A DNA stretch of 64,000 bases, from positions 1-64,000 of the forward strand of contig JAACJK010000172.1 in NCBI GenBank assembly GCA_013368325.1. The letters run 5' to 3'. Every line of letters starts with the position of its first letter. The first letter of the stretch is position 1. The translations under genes were made by a program, and so were the position numbers. The notes under the pieces were generated by a model. It was given only the letters and a program-made list of their open reading frames with translations, ran no database searches and was not told where the DNA came from. The stretch comes from Ephemerocybe angulata. Taxonomy: Eukaryota > Basidiomycota > Agaricomycetes > Agaricales > Psathyrellaceae. Of the stretch, positions 48,776-60,265 are shown piece by piece.

Positions 48776-50203
48776 TCATCTGAAGTTTCTATCGGCCTTG
48801 ATAAGATCTTCCGCGAGCTTAGCAAGCAGCTCATCTGCCCGCGGGTTCCGTGGCTGGTGCGTTCCATCCCCTGGTCTAAGAGTGAATACAAGAAATCAGC
48901 GCCCTTCGGACAAGGTAGGAGTTAGCATACTTACGAAGCACCACCACACAGGAGACGAGGAACCCAACCCCATCTTGTATTCCACCCGAAGACCTGTGCC
49001 CAATTCCTTCTCCATCCCAGATCGTACATCAATATTTTCCCGTGAGCGTCTTTCACAATCCTCCGTTGCTCATAAGAAAGTTCGGGTTCCAGGGGTGGAT
49101 CAGACAGGGAGTGACCAGTCCGGGGCAGAGGCGGTAAGTGTCGCAGGAGCATGAATGGGGATATGTGTTCGAGGGTCGTTTGGTTCGTCCTGTGGCAATG
49201 TAAGGCACTGGTACACAGACCTTCGGCGGAGAACATACGTTATTAGATAGTAGTGGTAGGCTGCGAAGGGGCCAATAACGACGCTGATGATAATTCCGTA
49301 CATGGAGAGGACGAGTTCATGAACCGGTGTGACTTCATCCTATCGCTCTGTAAGTCTCTTCATCTTCATTGAGGCATGAACAACCACTCACCACACCATA
49401 TGGATTCTGGAAGGAATAAATGAGGGCGCGTACGGAGACGGTGGCAATGTAGATTGCAAGTAGAGTCGCGCAGGTGAGGAAATGTACAAAGGCTGGGTAT
49501 GTCCGATGTCCCTGAGGATGAATCAGCCCGCAGCTGGCTGAGAGAAGTAAAACCGACATACAATGCAGCTGGATCCTAGCCAGGGGCAGTGGTGGTCTGG
49601 CAGGATTCAAGTAAGCTTTTGGACAAGTCACCGTCAGGCAAAAGCTCACCCATTTTCATGACACAGCGACCACAGACTGAACAATGATGCGCTCTTTCAG
49701 GTTTTGGTGCCCAGCACTTTCGACACCATTTCCCTGGTGCAGTATAGTCGGTGTCATCAGCCATTAAGGCTTCTGCAAGTCCAATATCTTCGTCGTCGCC
49801 GCCATAATCAGTCCGCCGGGTAGCATGGGTATTCACAGGGCCAGGGTCTCGTGTTACACAAATGAGAAGGGAGGTAAGGGTGGTGAATGTGAGGGTATAT
49901 ATCACTGCTAGATGAACCGCGAAAAATAGCGGGGATTTCATGACACGCCAGTGGTGGTCGACAAGGACGCGCAAGACGGATGGCTGAGGCGCCAGAATTA
50001 GGATAACAGTTACTGAAGATAGCAAGATATCGAAATTAGTCGCCAAAGAGCGAGGTGAATTGTCTCTGATGCATACCAAGCAGCGGTAGCCGATAGTACC
50101 ATGGTTTCTTCGGCTTCTCGTCGTCGTCCGCAGATCCAAAGGAGATGCTTCGGGTCTGCAACTCGACATCGTTTACCAGGGGCGTAGTGCCTCGTCGGGG
50201 CAT
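48776..50203 (-). CDS. DHHC-type palmitoyltransferase
   Basis: Protein S-acyltransferase of intracellular membranes. It starts MPRRGTTPLVNDVELQTRSI. Two N-terminal membrane segments are visible (VTVILILAPQPSVLRVL and FFAVHLAVIYTLTFTTLTSL). The Cys-rich domain reads KWCRKCWAPKPERAHHCSVC and GRCVMKM, and after an intron DHHCPWLGSSC, with the catalytic Cys. Two more membrane segments follow (FVHFLTCATLLAIYIATVSV and MYGIIISVVIGPFAAYHYYL). The cytosolic tail has the family motif MYDLGWRRNWAQVFG (TTxE is also seen as TTLE) and ends PRNPRADELLAKLAEDLIKA. Six or more exons. It starts 275 bp from the divergent oxygenase gene. Confident on function, not on substrate. Confidence 0.92.
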
Positions 50204-50478
50204 CGTCTCGTGGGGTGGATAGTGAAAGACACCAAAATCAATAGTCGCTGACCGGGTATTAGAAACGAAGGAATTCACAGAAGCATGGGTAATGAATGAA
50301 TGGCTGGATACAGATGGTGGTCAAGGACCAACAAATTTGTCGTGCCTTGTCTGTTGTTGCACGGCATCGCCGGACTCATTAACCCTGTTCTGCGATCAGC
50401 GCTTCTTGATCTCGCCCACCATATACTAATTAGCTACTGGGCCGAGACTCCACTCAGTCATTCTCGACCAAGACCACC

Positions 50479-52264
50479 ATGGGCAAATCGAAAAGCAAGA
50501 AGCAGGCAGCCAAGCAGAAGGCCCACCGTCTCGGTACACTAGAGCAACCGGTAAAGCAGCCCATCGTCAAGTCTGAGGCCCTCACCGAGGCAAAAGCGTC
50601 CACGGAGGACCACTATATCGATCCAGAGGATGTTGAGATTGCTGTCGATGTCTTGTCAACGCTCATGGAGCGGCCAGAGGCTCTGTCGGACCAGAGGTAT
50701 AAACAGCTGAAACGAGTAGGGTGGGATTTTGGAAAAACGCTTGCTGAGCAGGGGTCTGGCGTAGGTGAGTCGTGAGGTTTACAACATGCCGTTCAAATTG
50801 TTAAATTGCAGGAACCAACCAGGATCTTCCATCCACTCCAAAATATCGCATCTCCTCTCCCTCTCCCTCTATCGCCAGGCTCTTGTTCTTCTCTTCGACC
50901 TCTACGTTAACCGTACCCCCACTAAGCTCGGGTCACTTCAGAGATGGGTCAGAGACTGCGACGCTACAAGTCGACCGGGCAGGGTTTTAACGGAAGAAGA
51001 AAACGAGGAGAGGAACGTTGTGCTGCGATGCTTAGATATGGTGCTGAGAGTATGTGGAAGTGATTATCAGGGAGACGGAGTTAAGCTGCTGGAAGAAGAC
51101 GAGACGCGGAGCGATGCCTCGCAGGTGATACGGCGTATGAAGTTGTGGAATGTGAGGGATGTGGTGGAGAGCGACCGATTACAGGAGGACCTACCGCTGT
51201 GGCCGCTGATCCAAAAAGGCTTCGAAAGTAGGTCCACCAGGCATTCCTTGAACTGGGTTGGCTGAACCGGATTTGCTGTAGCTGAACCAGAGGGCAAGCA
51301 CTCGGCATTCTATCCCATTCAGGTCACTCCAGGGCATCTCCGACGGCCCCCAAATGTCTATCCCTCGACCGTCCAAGCCTCGCGAAATCCATCCATACCC
51401 TTCCCTGTTTGCTCGCGGCCAGCGTTCTCCATCCCTCACCCTGCCATCCCTAGCTGCAATCTCTTGGCAAACATTCTTCCCCCGACGACCTGCCAATCCA
51501 TCATCGAAGCAGCCAATACTCTCGGTTGGGAGCAGGACCAGGCAGCCGGCGGCTCTGCTGTCGACAAAACCAGCGTTCTTGCTCACAATGTCGTCTGGCT
51601 CGCAGACGAAGAGTTCGTTGGAGAACTGTACGAACGGATCAAGCCCTTCGTGCAGGAGAAATTCCAGGGAGGCAAGGTTCGGGGAATTAACCGGCGGTTC
51701 AGAGTGTACCGTTATGGTCCCAAGCAAGTCTATCGCGTAAGTTGCATGTGCCTCCCAAAATCGTCGAAGCTGAAATGGTTCTGTCCAGCCCCACATCGAT
51801 GGTGCTTGGCCTGCTGCCGGGATTGACGCGAAGACTGGCGAATACCTTCACGAGTAAGCTCCATTTTGTCCTCCTAGTTAACAAACCGGTAATCCTCGGC
51901 ATCCAGCTCATCTCCCAAAGACGACCCTCTGTGGTCACGGTACACCCTGCTGATCTACCTCAACTCGGACATTAACCCAACGACACCCGCCGGTGCGACG
52001 ACCTTCTTCCTCCCCTCACCCAACTCGATCGGCACACTTCTCGCCTGCCCAATTGCACCTGTACAAGGGGCAGTTCTCGTCTTCCCTCATGGCGATGCCC
52101 GTGGTTCACTCCTCCATGAAGGTAGCCCTGTAGGCGACGGGGGCTGGAAGGTTGTCATCAGAACTGATCTCCTCTACGAGGCGGAGGGTTTCGGAGAGTT
52201 TGCGCCAACGAAGCGAAAGGTTGTTGACGACGATGGAGGGCCCAGGAAGGTCGCCAAGGTATAA
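50479..52264 (+). CDS. 2-oxoglutarate/Fe(II) dioxygenase, prolyl-hydroxylase-like
   Basis: Five exons (50479-50764, 50823-51227, 51282-51736, 51789-51853, 51907-52264) join in frame to 522 residues. The N-terminal third is a charged, helical region (MGKSKSKKQAAKQKAH, then KISHLLSLSLYRQALVLLFD). The dioxygenase domain starts near ANILPPTTCQSIIEAANTLG and has FRVYRYGPKQVYR. The iron-binding HxD is in PHIDGAWPAAG and the distal His in GSLLHEGSPV. The 2-oxoglutarate Arg is in WKVVIRTDLLYEAE. The basic ending (PTKRKVVDDDGGPRKVAK) may be a nuclear signal. Prolyl-4-hydroxylase-like domains of this form oxidise proteins; the target is unknown. The long N-terminal extension is in one continuous spliced frame, so a fusion of two genes is unlikely. 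Confidence 0.85.
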
Positions 52265-52486
52265 AAATGTTGCGATGGTGCGTCCTTTAGGCTTCATCGA
52301 ATCTACTTTGTGAACAACGTTCAAGTTTCACAATGCGTTGGCAGTTGAGGAGATAAAATATTCACCCTAATAGCCTTCCTCGTACAATGGGTTGATTAGT
52401 GGCGTATTATATGTATACAGGAGCATATCAAGGTATCTTGAGAGAAGAAAACATGTATCACCACAGAAGCACGACAGTGCCTTCCT

Positions 52487-54495
52487 CTATTCAACAGCCC
52501 GCCATTCTACGGGAACACACTGGACCTTCTCAAAGAATGTTTCTTCGCGACATCCACCAAAATCACTATATGTCAGTTCATGATATCGTTCCGATAACCC
52601 TCCCAGAACCGACATCAGGAATGGTTGAAGCTTTGTTCCTGCGACTGTAGGGAACCGAGGGTAATAGAAGTTCGAGACGAGGGAGAGTCTCTCCACTGCT
52701 GGAGGGAGGGGAAGGTAGCCTCGAGAAAAGTAAACCAAGGCCTCCTATCCCATTCATTAGCAAGGTGACAGTGCTAAAAGCAAACCCACACATACCTCAT
52801 AATTTCGAGGGTTGCGCGTCAGATCGCCCAATTCGTCCATTTCAGGGTCAATGTCCGGCAAAGCATAGTCTTCTAGGGGCGAAACACTGGGACTAGGTGG
52901 TGCAGACGCTCTCACCATATACTCGTCATAATAGTAGTCCATCCCACCTCCCCACAAATCCAATTCTGACAGCGTCGGCACCTGCGAGCTTTTCCGAGAG
53001 GCGTCCCCCAATAGGTCCTCCCCCACGGCCTGCTCTACTTCCTGCACAAGCCTCCCCACCGTCCCCTCGTCGCAATCCTCCTTGCCGCTGTATAGCCGAG
53101 GGATTCCCGAGCAACAACACGACACCCCGGCGGTGTCGTCGTAGTCAATCCGCTCCGTCGCGACAGGGAGGCGGAGGTCACGTACTGCGGGGAAGTTCTG
53201 GGCGATGTAGGGCGCGAGGAGCCAGATGGGGGCTATGGCGTATGGCGGGAGGTGGAGGGTAGTGAGTGTGGCTGTGGAGAGAGTGAGGGGCAGCAGGTAG
53301 GATTCCAGAGAGGGGGTGCTATGGAGAAAGAATTGGCGGTCTTCTGCGTCGAGTCTGTCCATCTGGAGCTCTGCGACTGGGCGACCTGGAACAAGGGTGG
53401 TTGCTCTAGCTAGGGAGCATGAGAGGGACGCGAGATGGGGGTTATTGTGCACCCGAGGAGGCTCGTCCAGAAAACTTTGCGGAATTGGTGGGCTGCGAAA
53501 CGACCGTGGCACGTCTTCCTCAATCAGAAGCGCGCGAAGGCCTCGCGCACTCGAGAGGAGCTGGAGTAAAGGCGCGTCCTCCAGCATGAACCGCGAGGTC
53601 AAGCGGAGTCTTCGCAAGTTCTTGAGCGTGCTCTTCCCAAGCGTCGCGCAGAGCTCCTCGAACGCCTCGACGACGCCAAACTGGAGCGTGAGGCTCTCGA
53701 CGTGCGCGGGGGAGATAAGACTGTACGCCGCCCCGACCTCTTTGGCCCGGATGTGGTCTAAGTCGATGGAAGAGAGGAAGGGAATCGGGGAGACGTGCGG
53801 AGGGAAGACGCAGGCACCTTCGAACTTGACCTCCTTGACAGTTGGGTGTGTCGATATCGCTGTCAAGAGAGCCTCGTCGACGGGGTACCCAGACAATTCG
53901 AGGCGGCGCAGGCGGGTGAGGTGGGGGAGCTGTTGTGATAGAGTGTGCATGAGACCTAGGAATGCCTGCATTGCCGTGTTGGAGAGGACCCTCTGTTGGG
54001 ACGGAAGGTCCTGCGAGCGGTCGAAGGCAGGTCCTTTCTGCTGCACCTGCTGGATACAGTCAGTGCAGTGGACCTTTAAAGTCCTGGGCATCAGCGCGAG
54101 GGATGGGTGGCCCCCTATGAGCGAGAGTCTCCTTTCAGAGCGAAGTACACTGCCCAGGTGCTCTTTCCAGAGACCGAGATCCCATGCGTCCGACAGGGGA
54201 CAGGAGGAGGGCGGTCGGTAATCACCCCAGTGTAAGTTGTATCCTCCCGCCATCGATAGTTTCGGGGAAATGATGAGGTCGCGGAAGAGTTGAGGTTGGC
54301 ATAGATCGTTAAAGAGGCGACACACGAGCGAGAGCTTCTTGAAGTCTTTGCGACGCAACCCGTGGTCTTCGTGCAAAATTCGGGCCCATAGCTCTGGAGG
54401 TAGTTCTTCAATGGCTGTCGAAGTCGTCGGGATGGGTACGTTCCTGTTGTGCGTCAGGGAAACTCTGTTTTCGTCGGAGGAAACGGACTGTACAT
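52487..54495 (-). CDS. F-box protein with intron-split start codon
   Basis: An F-box is visible near the N-terminus: AIEELPPELWARILHEDHG followed by KLSLVCRLFNDLCQPQLF. Leucine-rich repeats follow (LPHLTRLRRLELSGYPVDEA, HLDQ-like strands), then a C-terminal part ending VQCVPVEWRAVE. The in-frame sequence upstream of the F-box has no ATG. A 50-nt intron (54444-54493, GT-AG, with a CTGAC branch-like site) joins AT at 54495-54494 to G at 54443 and creates ATG AAC GTA in the right frame. A second intron lies at 52745-52795. With both, the coding length is 1908 nt (635 residues). Without the first splice, the ATG reads into a stop after 13 codons. Confidence 0.7.
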
Positions 54496-54731
54496 TGTGA
54501 GAGCTTGAAGGAGATTATTTTACATGCTATGTATTCAGTTTATATCTTTTATACCTAGCCATCGCGGAAGAGGCCGACAGACGAGTCCAGAATAAACCGA
54601 GCAGAAGTTCGGCATCACACCCAGACAAGGCCATCGGAGGTACGTGTCGAGCAGAACCCTGAACATCCCCAGGGAGGTGCAGAACCAGAACCACTGAAGT
54701 GGCCACGGACTGAAACGGGGCGAAGCAAGAA

Positions 54732-56173
54732 TCACTCCGTTCCGAAGGCCCTGAAGAACCCCTCGACCTCATTCCCCTCCTCCATCTTAACAATCGGGAC
54801 GCCAAGCCCCCGGCGGCCTCCTCCATGACTTTGCCTGTCTTCATTCAGATATTGCTGGGCATACTGCACGATGAGTCGACGTTCCAGGATACTCGCGCGT
54901 TTGCCGACCCAGACGTAGACGACGGTACTGTCGTCCAGCAGGAAGGCATCTTCCGACGCCAGAAGGTCCCTGGACACGGCAGCCAGCCGCGTGAACGAGA
55001 CGTGGCCAGACGCGTCTGAGAGCTTGAACAGCTTCGCGTCTCGGGGAACTGGCGCTTCTTGCGGTAATAGCCCCGTGCTTTCCCCGAACTCTGAGAGGAA
55101 CTGGAACACTCCAGATGTGCCCTCGTCTATAGAATGTACGGCACGGTATCAGTCGGCGGTCGCAGTAGGGATTCGAAGGACTTACCAAAGACTTTCACGT
55201 CGCAAGCCTTCCTCCAACCTGCAAGGCTCTGTGCAAATTCGGCGGCTTTGTACTTCTCTTGACCTGCGCTTTGCTTGGTGTTGAGCTGCCACACTTCAAA
55301 CCCTTTATCCAGCACATAGGCGTCGCCTGCTACCAAGCTTTTTGCGATGGGGTCGACTTCCCGCACAACGAGTGTGCTGCTGAAGCGTCCTGCAGTCGTC
55401 GTGGACGGAGAGCGGGAGAAAGTGACACGATACAGCTTGTGGATATCCAGAGGTGGAAGGTCGATGACGTGGTGAAATCCTGTTGCAGCACCCCCTTTCA
55501 GGGATGTGAACTTGGGGAAGTAGGATAGGAACTGGGGAGATTCGGAGCCTTGGACTTCGCGGAACTGCACAGGCTTTCCGTTTAGGTCTGTGAGGGAGTT
55601 TAGGCAGTGAGTCAGCTATCTATGGTGGGCACTTCAGCGCGATGCTTACGGTCGTCGAGCTCGACTGTTTTATACGCAGCCGTTCCAGCTTCATCCAGGG
55701 TCGTGTTCTGGCCCAACCAAAAGTGAAGGTTGTAGGAAAGACTCTTAGCCTCAGGAGAGCTTTTATAGGTCTATCGCATCGGTATCAGCGAGTAAGTTGT
55801 GGCTTGGATCGCGAAACGGGGGCGCACATAGAGGATGATATACGAGTCGCCATCGTAGAACGAGCCGTAGTTCTCCACGGGCCAAGCAACTATATGGAAT
55901 TGCTCAACGCGCCAGATCCTCAAGCCTTCTTCACTCCCTGTAGCATCCCAAGCCGCCTCGCTATCCCCAGCATGTTCTCGAACGCGTTTCTCTAGCTATG
56001 GAAGCATCAAATCAGCAAAGGGATAATCTTGGACAGTACCAATATAATTGGATCTCCTGGCCCACGAAGACGTAAACTAGACATAAAATGGAGTCTGAGC
56101 TTACGTCTGACCCAAGCAGAGCGATGTTAGTATCCTCGATGTTATAAACCGTTGGTTTTGTGAGATGCGCCAT
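54732..56173 (-). CDS. Gelsolin/severin-type actin-binding protein
   Basis: The protein starts MAHLTKPTVYNIEDTNIALL. It contains three gelsolin-like repeats: first LRIWRVEQFHIVAWP, then FYDGDSYIILYTYK and LHFWLGQNTTLDEAGTAAYK. The second repeat has LPPLDIHKLYRVTF and SLVAGDAYVLDKGFEVWQLN. The third has DAKLFKLSDASGHVSFTRL, LLASEDAFLLDDSTVVYVWV and VPIVKMEEGNEVEGFFRAFG. Proteins with three such repeats (severin, fragmin, CapG) cut or cap actin filaments, usually under calcium control. The N-terminal lead before repeat 1 is short. About six exons, with the first Met at 56173 immediately downstream of a divergent promoter. Confidence 0.85.
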
Positions 56174-56468
56174 GGTGGTCGGCGAGAGAGATAGGGGCTG
56201 ATGGGATGGCTCGGTCATTCCCGCACTTCCCTCTCACTGTGACCTCTGTGGCGGAATGCCCGGATTGCCCACTGGCTGCCCACAAGATATAGTAACCGCA
56301 TAGCAGCATAAGTGCTAACGCAGCGCCTTGTCGCATGCATTTCTGAAATTTACATCTCGGCTCTCGGGTTCATACTTTCCGGTGCAGGCCCAGTTTGGGC
56401 GCCACTGTGACCGCTGTAGCCATTTAAGCCAGTGTACCTTGGTTCTGTACGTCTCCCATCTTTCTCCA
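56174..56468. promoter_or_regulatory. Divergent promoter, gelsolin-like and thioesterase-like genes
   Basis: A 295-bp segment between two divergent start codons. It must carry both promoters. No clear TATA box seen. Confidence 0.4.
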
Positions 56469-57618
56469 ATGGCACCGTATAACGAGGCTGTCGCCGTGCA
56501 TCTGGCTCCGAGCGCGCCTGGAGACCACAGGAAGGTCTACGAAGGCCGGCTCGATCCGACCTGGAATATCTTGAGGTAAGCGCTCGTCTAGAAGCTTAAT
56601 CCTGATGCAGTCTAACCCAGTTGTCTTTTAGTGTACCCTGCGGAGGTGAGCTTTTAGTATAAATGCTCTGCCAAACACTCTAATACCTGAGCTCTAACCA
56701 GGCTACGCTCTCGCCCTGGTCCTGCAAGCATGCATCCAACACCAAGCCTCAACATCGTCGCACATCGACCCATTGCACACCTCAGCGCACTTCCTGCGCC
56801 CCACAAACTCAAAGATCCCATTCAAGATCTATGTACATACCCTCAAGGCCGGAAAAGGCTTCTCGAACCTCGTCGCAGAGCTATACCAGGAGGATGTTCT
56901 CCGCATCACCTCGCACGCGATATTCGGCGTCAACGCGCTCTCCCCGGACGACCCGCTCGGTCTCACCCTCGAGCCACCCTCACCATACGCGAGACGACAC
57001 CCACTCAACTTCCACCCGAGCGACACGCGCGTAACCCCCACCCATAGTATGTGGAACTTCCACAACAACATCTCTTGGGCCTACGACGACCAAATAATAA
57101 GTCGCAACTCACCCTCGCACCCCTCGCGCTCCCAGCCCCTCTCGTCTTCCCCTGATGAGAACATCGGCGGCGCAGGCCTTGAGTGGGGAGGTTACCTCCA
57201 ATTTAACATCCCCACCGAGCGCCTCTCCTACGCGTACCTCCCCTTCCTCGTGGACATGTTCCAAAACACACTGAACCTCCTCCCCAAAGCCGAAGCCAAG
57301 TCCGCCCGCGGCAGCAGCTGGTTCCCCACCATGACGCTCGCCATGGAATTCAAGTTCCCTATATCCCTCCTAAACCCAGAGAAACACTCGCTGCGGAACG
57401 TCGCGCTCTACTCCAATGGGCGCTTCGTGAACCACCCGCAGGGCCGCCATGACGTGTACGTCGAGGTGTGGACCGCCCCGGCGGAGCTGGGGCAGGGTAC
57501 GGTGCGCAAGGGGTGGAGGGAGGAGCAGTTCTGTTTGGCAACGGCGACACAGATGGCGTTGACAGTGCCTGTAGCGATTAATTTGAAGAATGGGAAGGAC
57601 AAGGATGCAAAGCTATAG
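56469..57618 (+). CDS. Acyl-CoA thioesterase-like (hot-dog fold) protein
   Basis: Three exons (56469-56575, 56632-56645, 56702-57618) join in frame to 345 residues. The start reads APGDHRKVYEGRLDPTWNIL, then PCGGYALALVLQACIQHQ, typical of the fungal thioesterase-like family in which a GG turn and helix open the first hot-dog domain. The second half has GGYLQFNIPTERLSYAYLPF, FPTMTLAMEFKFPISLL and YSNGRFVNHPQGRHDVYVEV, plus a C-terminal EQFCLATATQMALTVPV. Members hydrolyse acyl-CoA or act in related CoA chemistry. The middle exon is only 14 nt (VPCGG coding). Without it the frame is lost. Substrate unknown. Confidence 0.75.
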
Positions 57619-57825
57619 GCGTGAGCTCCGGTGTATATATTGCGTGTTGTGGTGGGTGCATAGTGGATACAAGGTTAACCAATTAGACCTTACGACTAAT
57701 TATATCGATAGCGAACCATATACTAGACGACGATATAGTGAGGGTTGAAAGCGAATGAGTGTTGTACAGAAAGCGAGTAAAGCAAGATAATCGGAATCGA
57801 AATAAGATCGAGAGCAGCACCGATG

Positions 57826-59977
57826 TCATGAGCCAACGAACGACGTCGAGAACTTCTTCCGCGTCGGCTTCGACTTCAAGGCGCCCGACAGGAACCCCCA
57901 GCTCCTTTTATGCGGGGAGATATACCCCATCTTTAGCTCCCTGAAGACCGACTCCTCTGTTGGCGTCTCGACAAGGCCCCAGAATCCCGCTGGTGCCTCC
58001 AGCTTGTGTTCTGAACTCGAAGTTTCTGAACTGGTAGTGGTCTCGGCCACTGGCCTATGGTTTGTGTTCCATCTCCACAGGCCATATTCATTGAGTAGCA
58101 TACCCATTTGCTCAGCCTTCTTCCTCATATGCCGGTTAAGTTCATCGTCGCCAGTTAACGCCACCAAAGCCGCCGCCTGTGATTTCTGAGGAACAAGTCT
58201 AATCCAAAATAAAGATGAGTTGAGTACAGCTCTGGATATTACTATGCTGGAGTTTACGCACTGGACAACGATCCGCCGGAACTGGCACCCAAATGGTGTC
58301 TGAAGGGAGAGCGCAATACTACTGCCCGTAGGTTCCCCCAAATCTTCCTCCACCTCATCCTCCTGCCCAGCTTGTCTTCTCTCCTTCGCCTCATTCTTCC
58401 CTCTTCGAGTCTCCGCCTCAACCTCAAAGTCGAATAACGGGGGTGGCACAGGCAGCGGCGTGAGTGGTGGCACTTTCACCACCCCAGTCCAAGTATTCAA
58501 CGTCTCGTTGATAGTCTCGAACAAGACATCCCCATTCCGCAGGCAAGGAATCGCATCGCTGTGCAGCACACTCGAGCTTCGCGCGGCTTTGGTGAGTGAA
58601 GACGTCCGCTCGCTCTTCTTTAAGACGTTTTTACGTTTCTTCAGAGGTGTTGATGCCGGCGTCGCGTCCGACGGGGATGAGGATGACGGTGAGGGAGACC
58701 GGGGGGAGTCCAAGGTGTGTTGAGAGGTCGAGGCCTCAGATGAGGAAGGGGAGGAGGAGAACGATGGGGGTGGCGGGTCGGTGGGCATGGGAACGTGGAC
58801 GTGGTCGGGGTGTAAGAGCATAATCGATACCGTCGAGATCTTAGAAACACCTCGTCGACTGTACAAAGGAGAATGAGTTAAGCACGCGTACTTCGCCCTC
58901 TTTTATCGCCGGTACTCACCTTTCACCGACAAGGACCGCTTCGTATTGCGAAGGTAAACGTTCCACAAACGATTCCTACCCACCAAAGAACGCCGTAAGG
59001 TGGACTGTCAAGAGGAGAGATGGTGAAGCGGAACTTACAAGAATCCTTTCAGCCTCCCCTTGCGATACAGGTTGGTCCAGGTGGTCGATATACTTCAAAC
59101 ATATAATCTGCTGCGCCGTGAGCATATGGTGGAACTTGTCCGAGCCAAGGATGGATGCCAGACTCCAACAGCCAGCTTCAACTAACGCCTTCGCTTTGAC
59201 GCGTCTAGGTGAGAGGTAGCCGCAGCCACAGTCAATGGAGAACAGTGTAAGGAGGAGGTTGGCAGACGTACCCTATCCCAGGAACCTTCTGCAGGTCTAT
59301 TACAGCTCTACGCCTTAACGCGTCTTGCTTCTCTTCATGATTTTCTGCGCGAGCAAAGACAGAGCCTTGAGTCGGGTATTCGAAAACTTTGAAAGGAATT
59401 GAACACACGAGCTGCTATGAGGTCTTGGGTGACAAAGTACTGGTTAATCCTGTTCCTTATCCCAATGCCTATCCCCTTCACCTTCACACACAAACCCTCG
59501 TCAATACATCTCTCAACACAAACGAGCGTATACCAACACACCTCAAGGCAATAATCGTCCCCCGACTTGATAACTTCGTCAATCTGTGACACTGCTTCAA
59601 TCGCATTCGCAAACGCAGCGATCCGAAACGTGTTCGGCTGCAACTGCGTCTCTTCCTCCTTCAGCGCTACACGTCCCGTCAGCTCGATCCGGAACACATA
59701 CAGGCGGCACACGAGACGAGAGCACCGACTCACCAGACCGCAGCATCTCTATCACCCCCTCATTCGGACCCCCTTTTCTCCCAGAGGGTCCAAGCCCAAG
59801 CCCAGTCTGCCCGAGTGTCGTCGATAGCGGCACGCCCGTCGTAAGAAGGTGACTCGTCGGACTTGTCTGTTGCTGAGGCTGCTCCGCTAGCGCCGCCGCG
59901 CCGCTATACCTACGGGCATGTCGGCCACGTAGAAGGGCGAGTTGGCTCTGGCGCTTGACGATATGGCGGAAGAGCAT
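57826..59977 (-). CDS. Mitochondrial family X DNA polymerase homologue, catalytic residues lost
   Basis: The start MLFRHIVKRQSQLALLRGRH, with ARRYSGA after it, is a mitochondrial presequence. Then comes a polymerase beta-type plan: N-terminal lyase-like domain with TFRIAAFANAIEAVSQIDEV and helix-hairpin-helix VKGIGIGIRNRINQYF; a second hairpin VPGIGRVKAKALVEAG; LTAQQIICLKYIDHLDQ (fingers); and the palm VGESRRGVSKISTVSIMLLH. The C-terminal part has FRRIVVQLVPQ and ALTGDDELNRHMRKKAEQ, which matches the nucleotide-binding end of family X. In active members the palm reads GDxD in place of STVS and RRIDIRL in place of RRIVVQL. The two palm Asp are Thr and Ser, and the third is Val. The lyase Lys aligns with Arg. 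A Ser/Pro insertion (about 58560-58800) and a Pro-rich loop (58380-58480) interrupt the palm. About eight exons. Confidence 0.82.
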
Positions 59978-60265
59978 TCGCTGCCATGCACTACCGTTGT
60001 TGGAGGAGTTCAAGAATGGGTGAGTGAGAGCCGGAATAGACGCGGCGCGGTGGCTGTAGCGTGTCTTGATTGGATTTTCTTGTGCCGTCTGTCCGCGTCT
60101 TCCCCCACCCACAACTTGACGCAACAGCTATGATACAAGTGAATGCAACATGCAATTATAATGAATACAGGTGATAGAATGAGCGGTGTAATATTTAACT
60201 TGAATATGTTATGTCTATAGATATCCCATGCGCAGAGATTTCCCAACCTCCGTTATCGAACCAAA

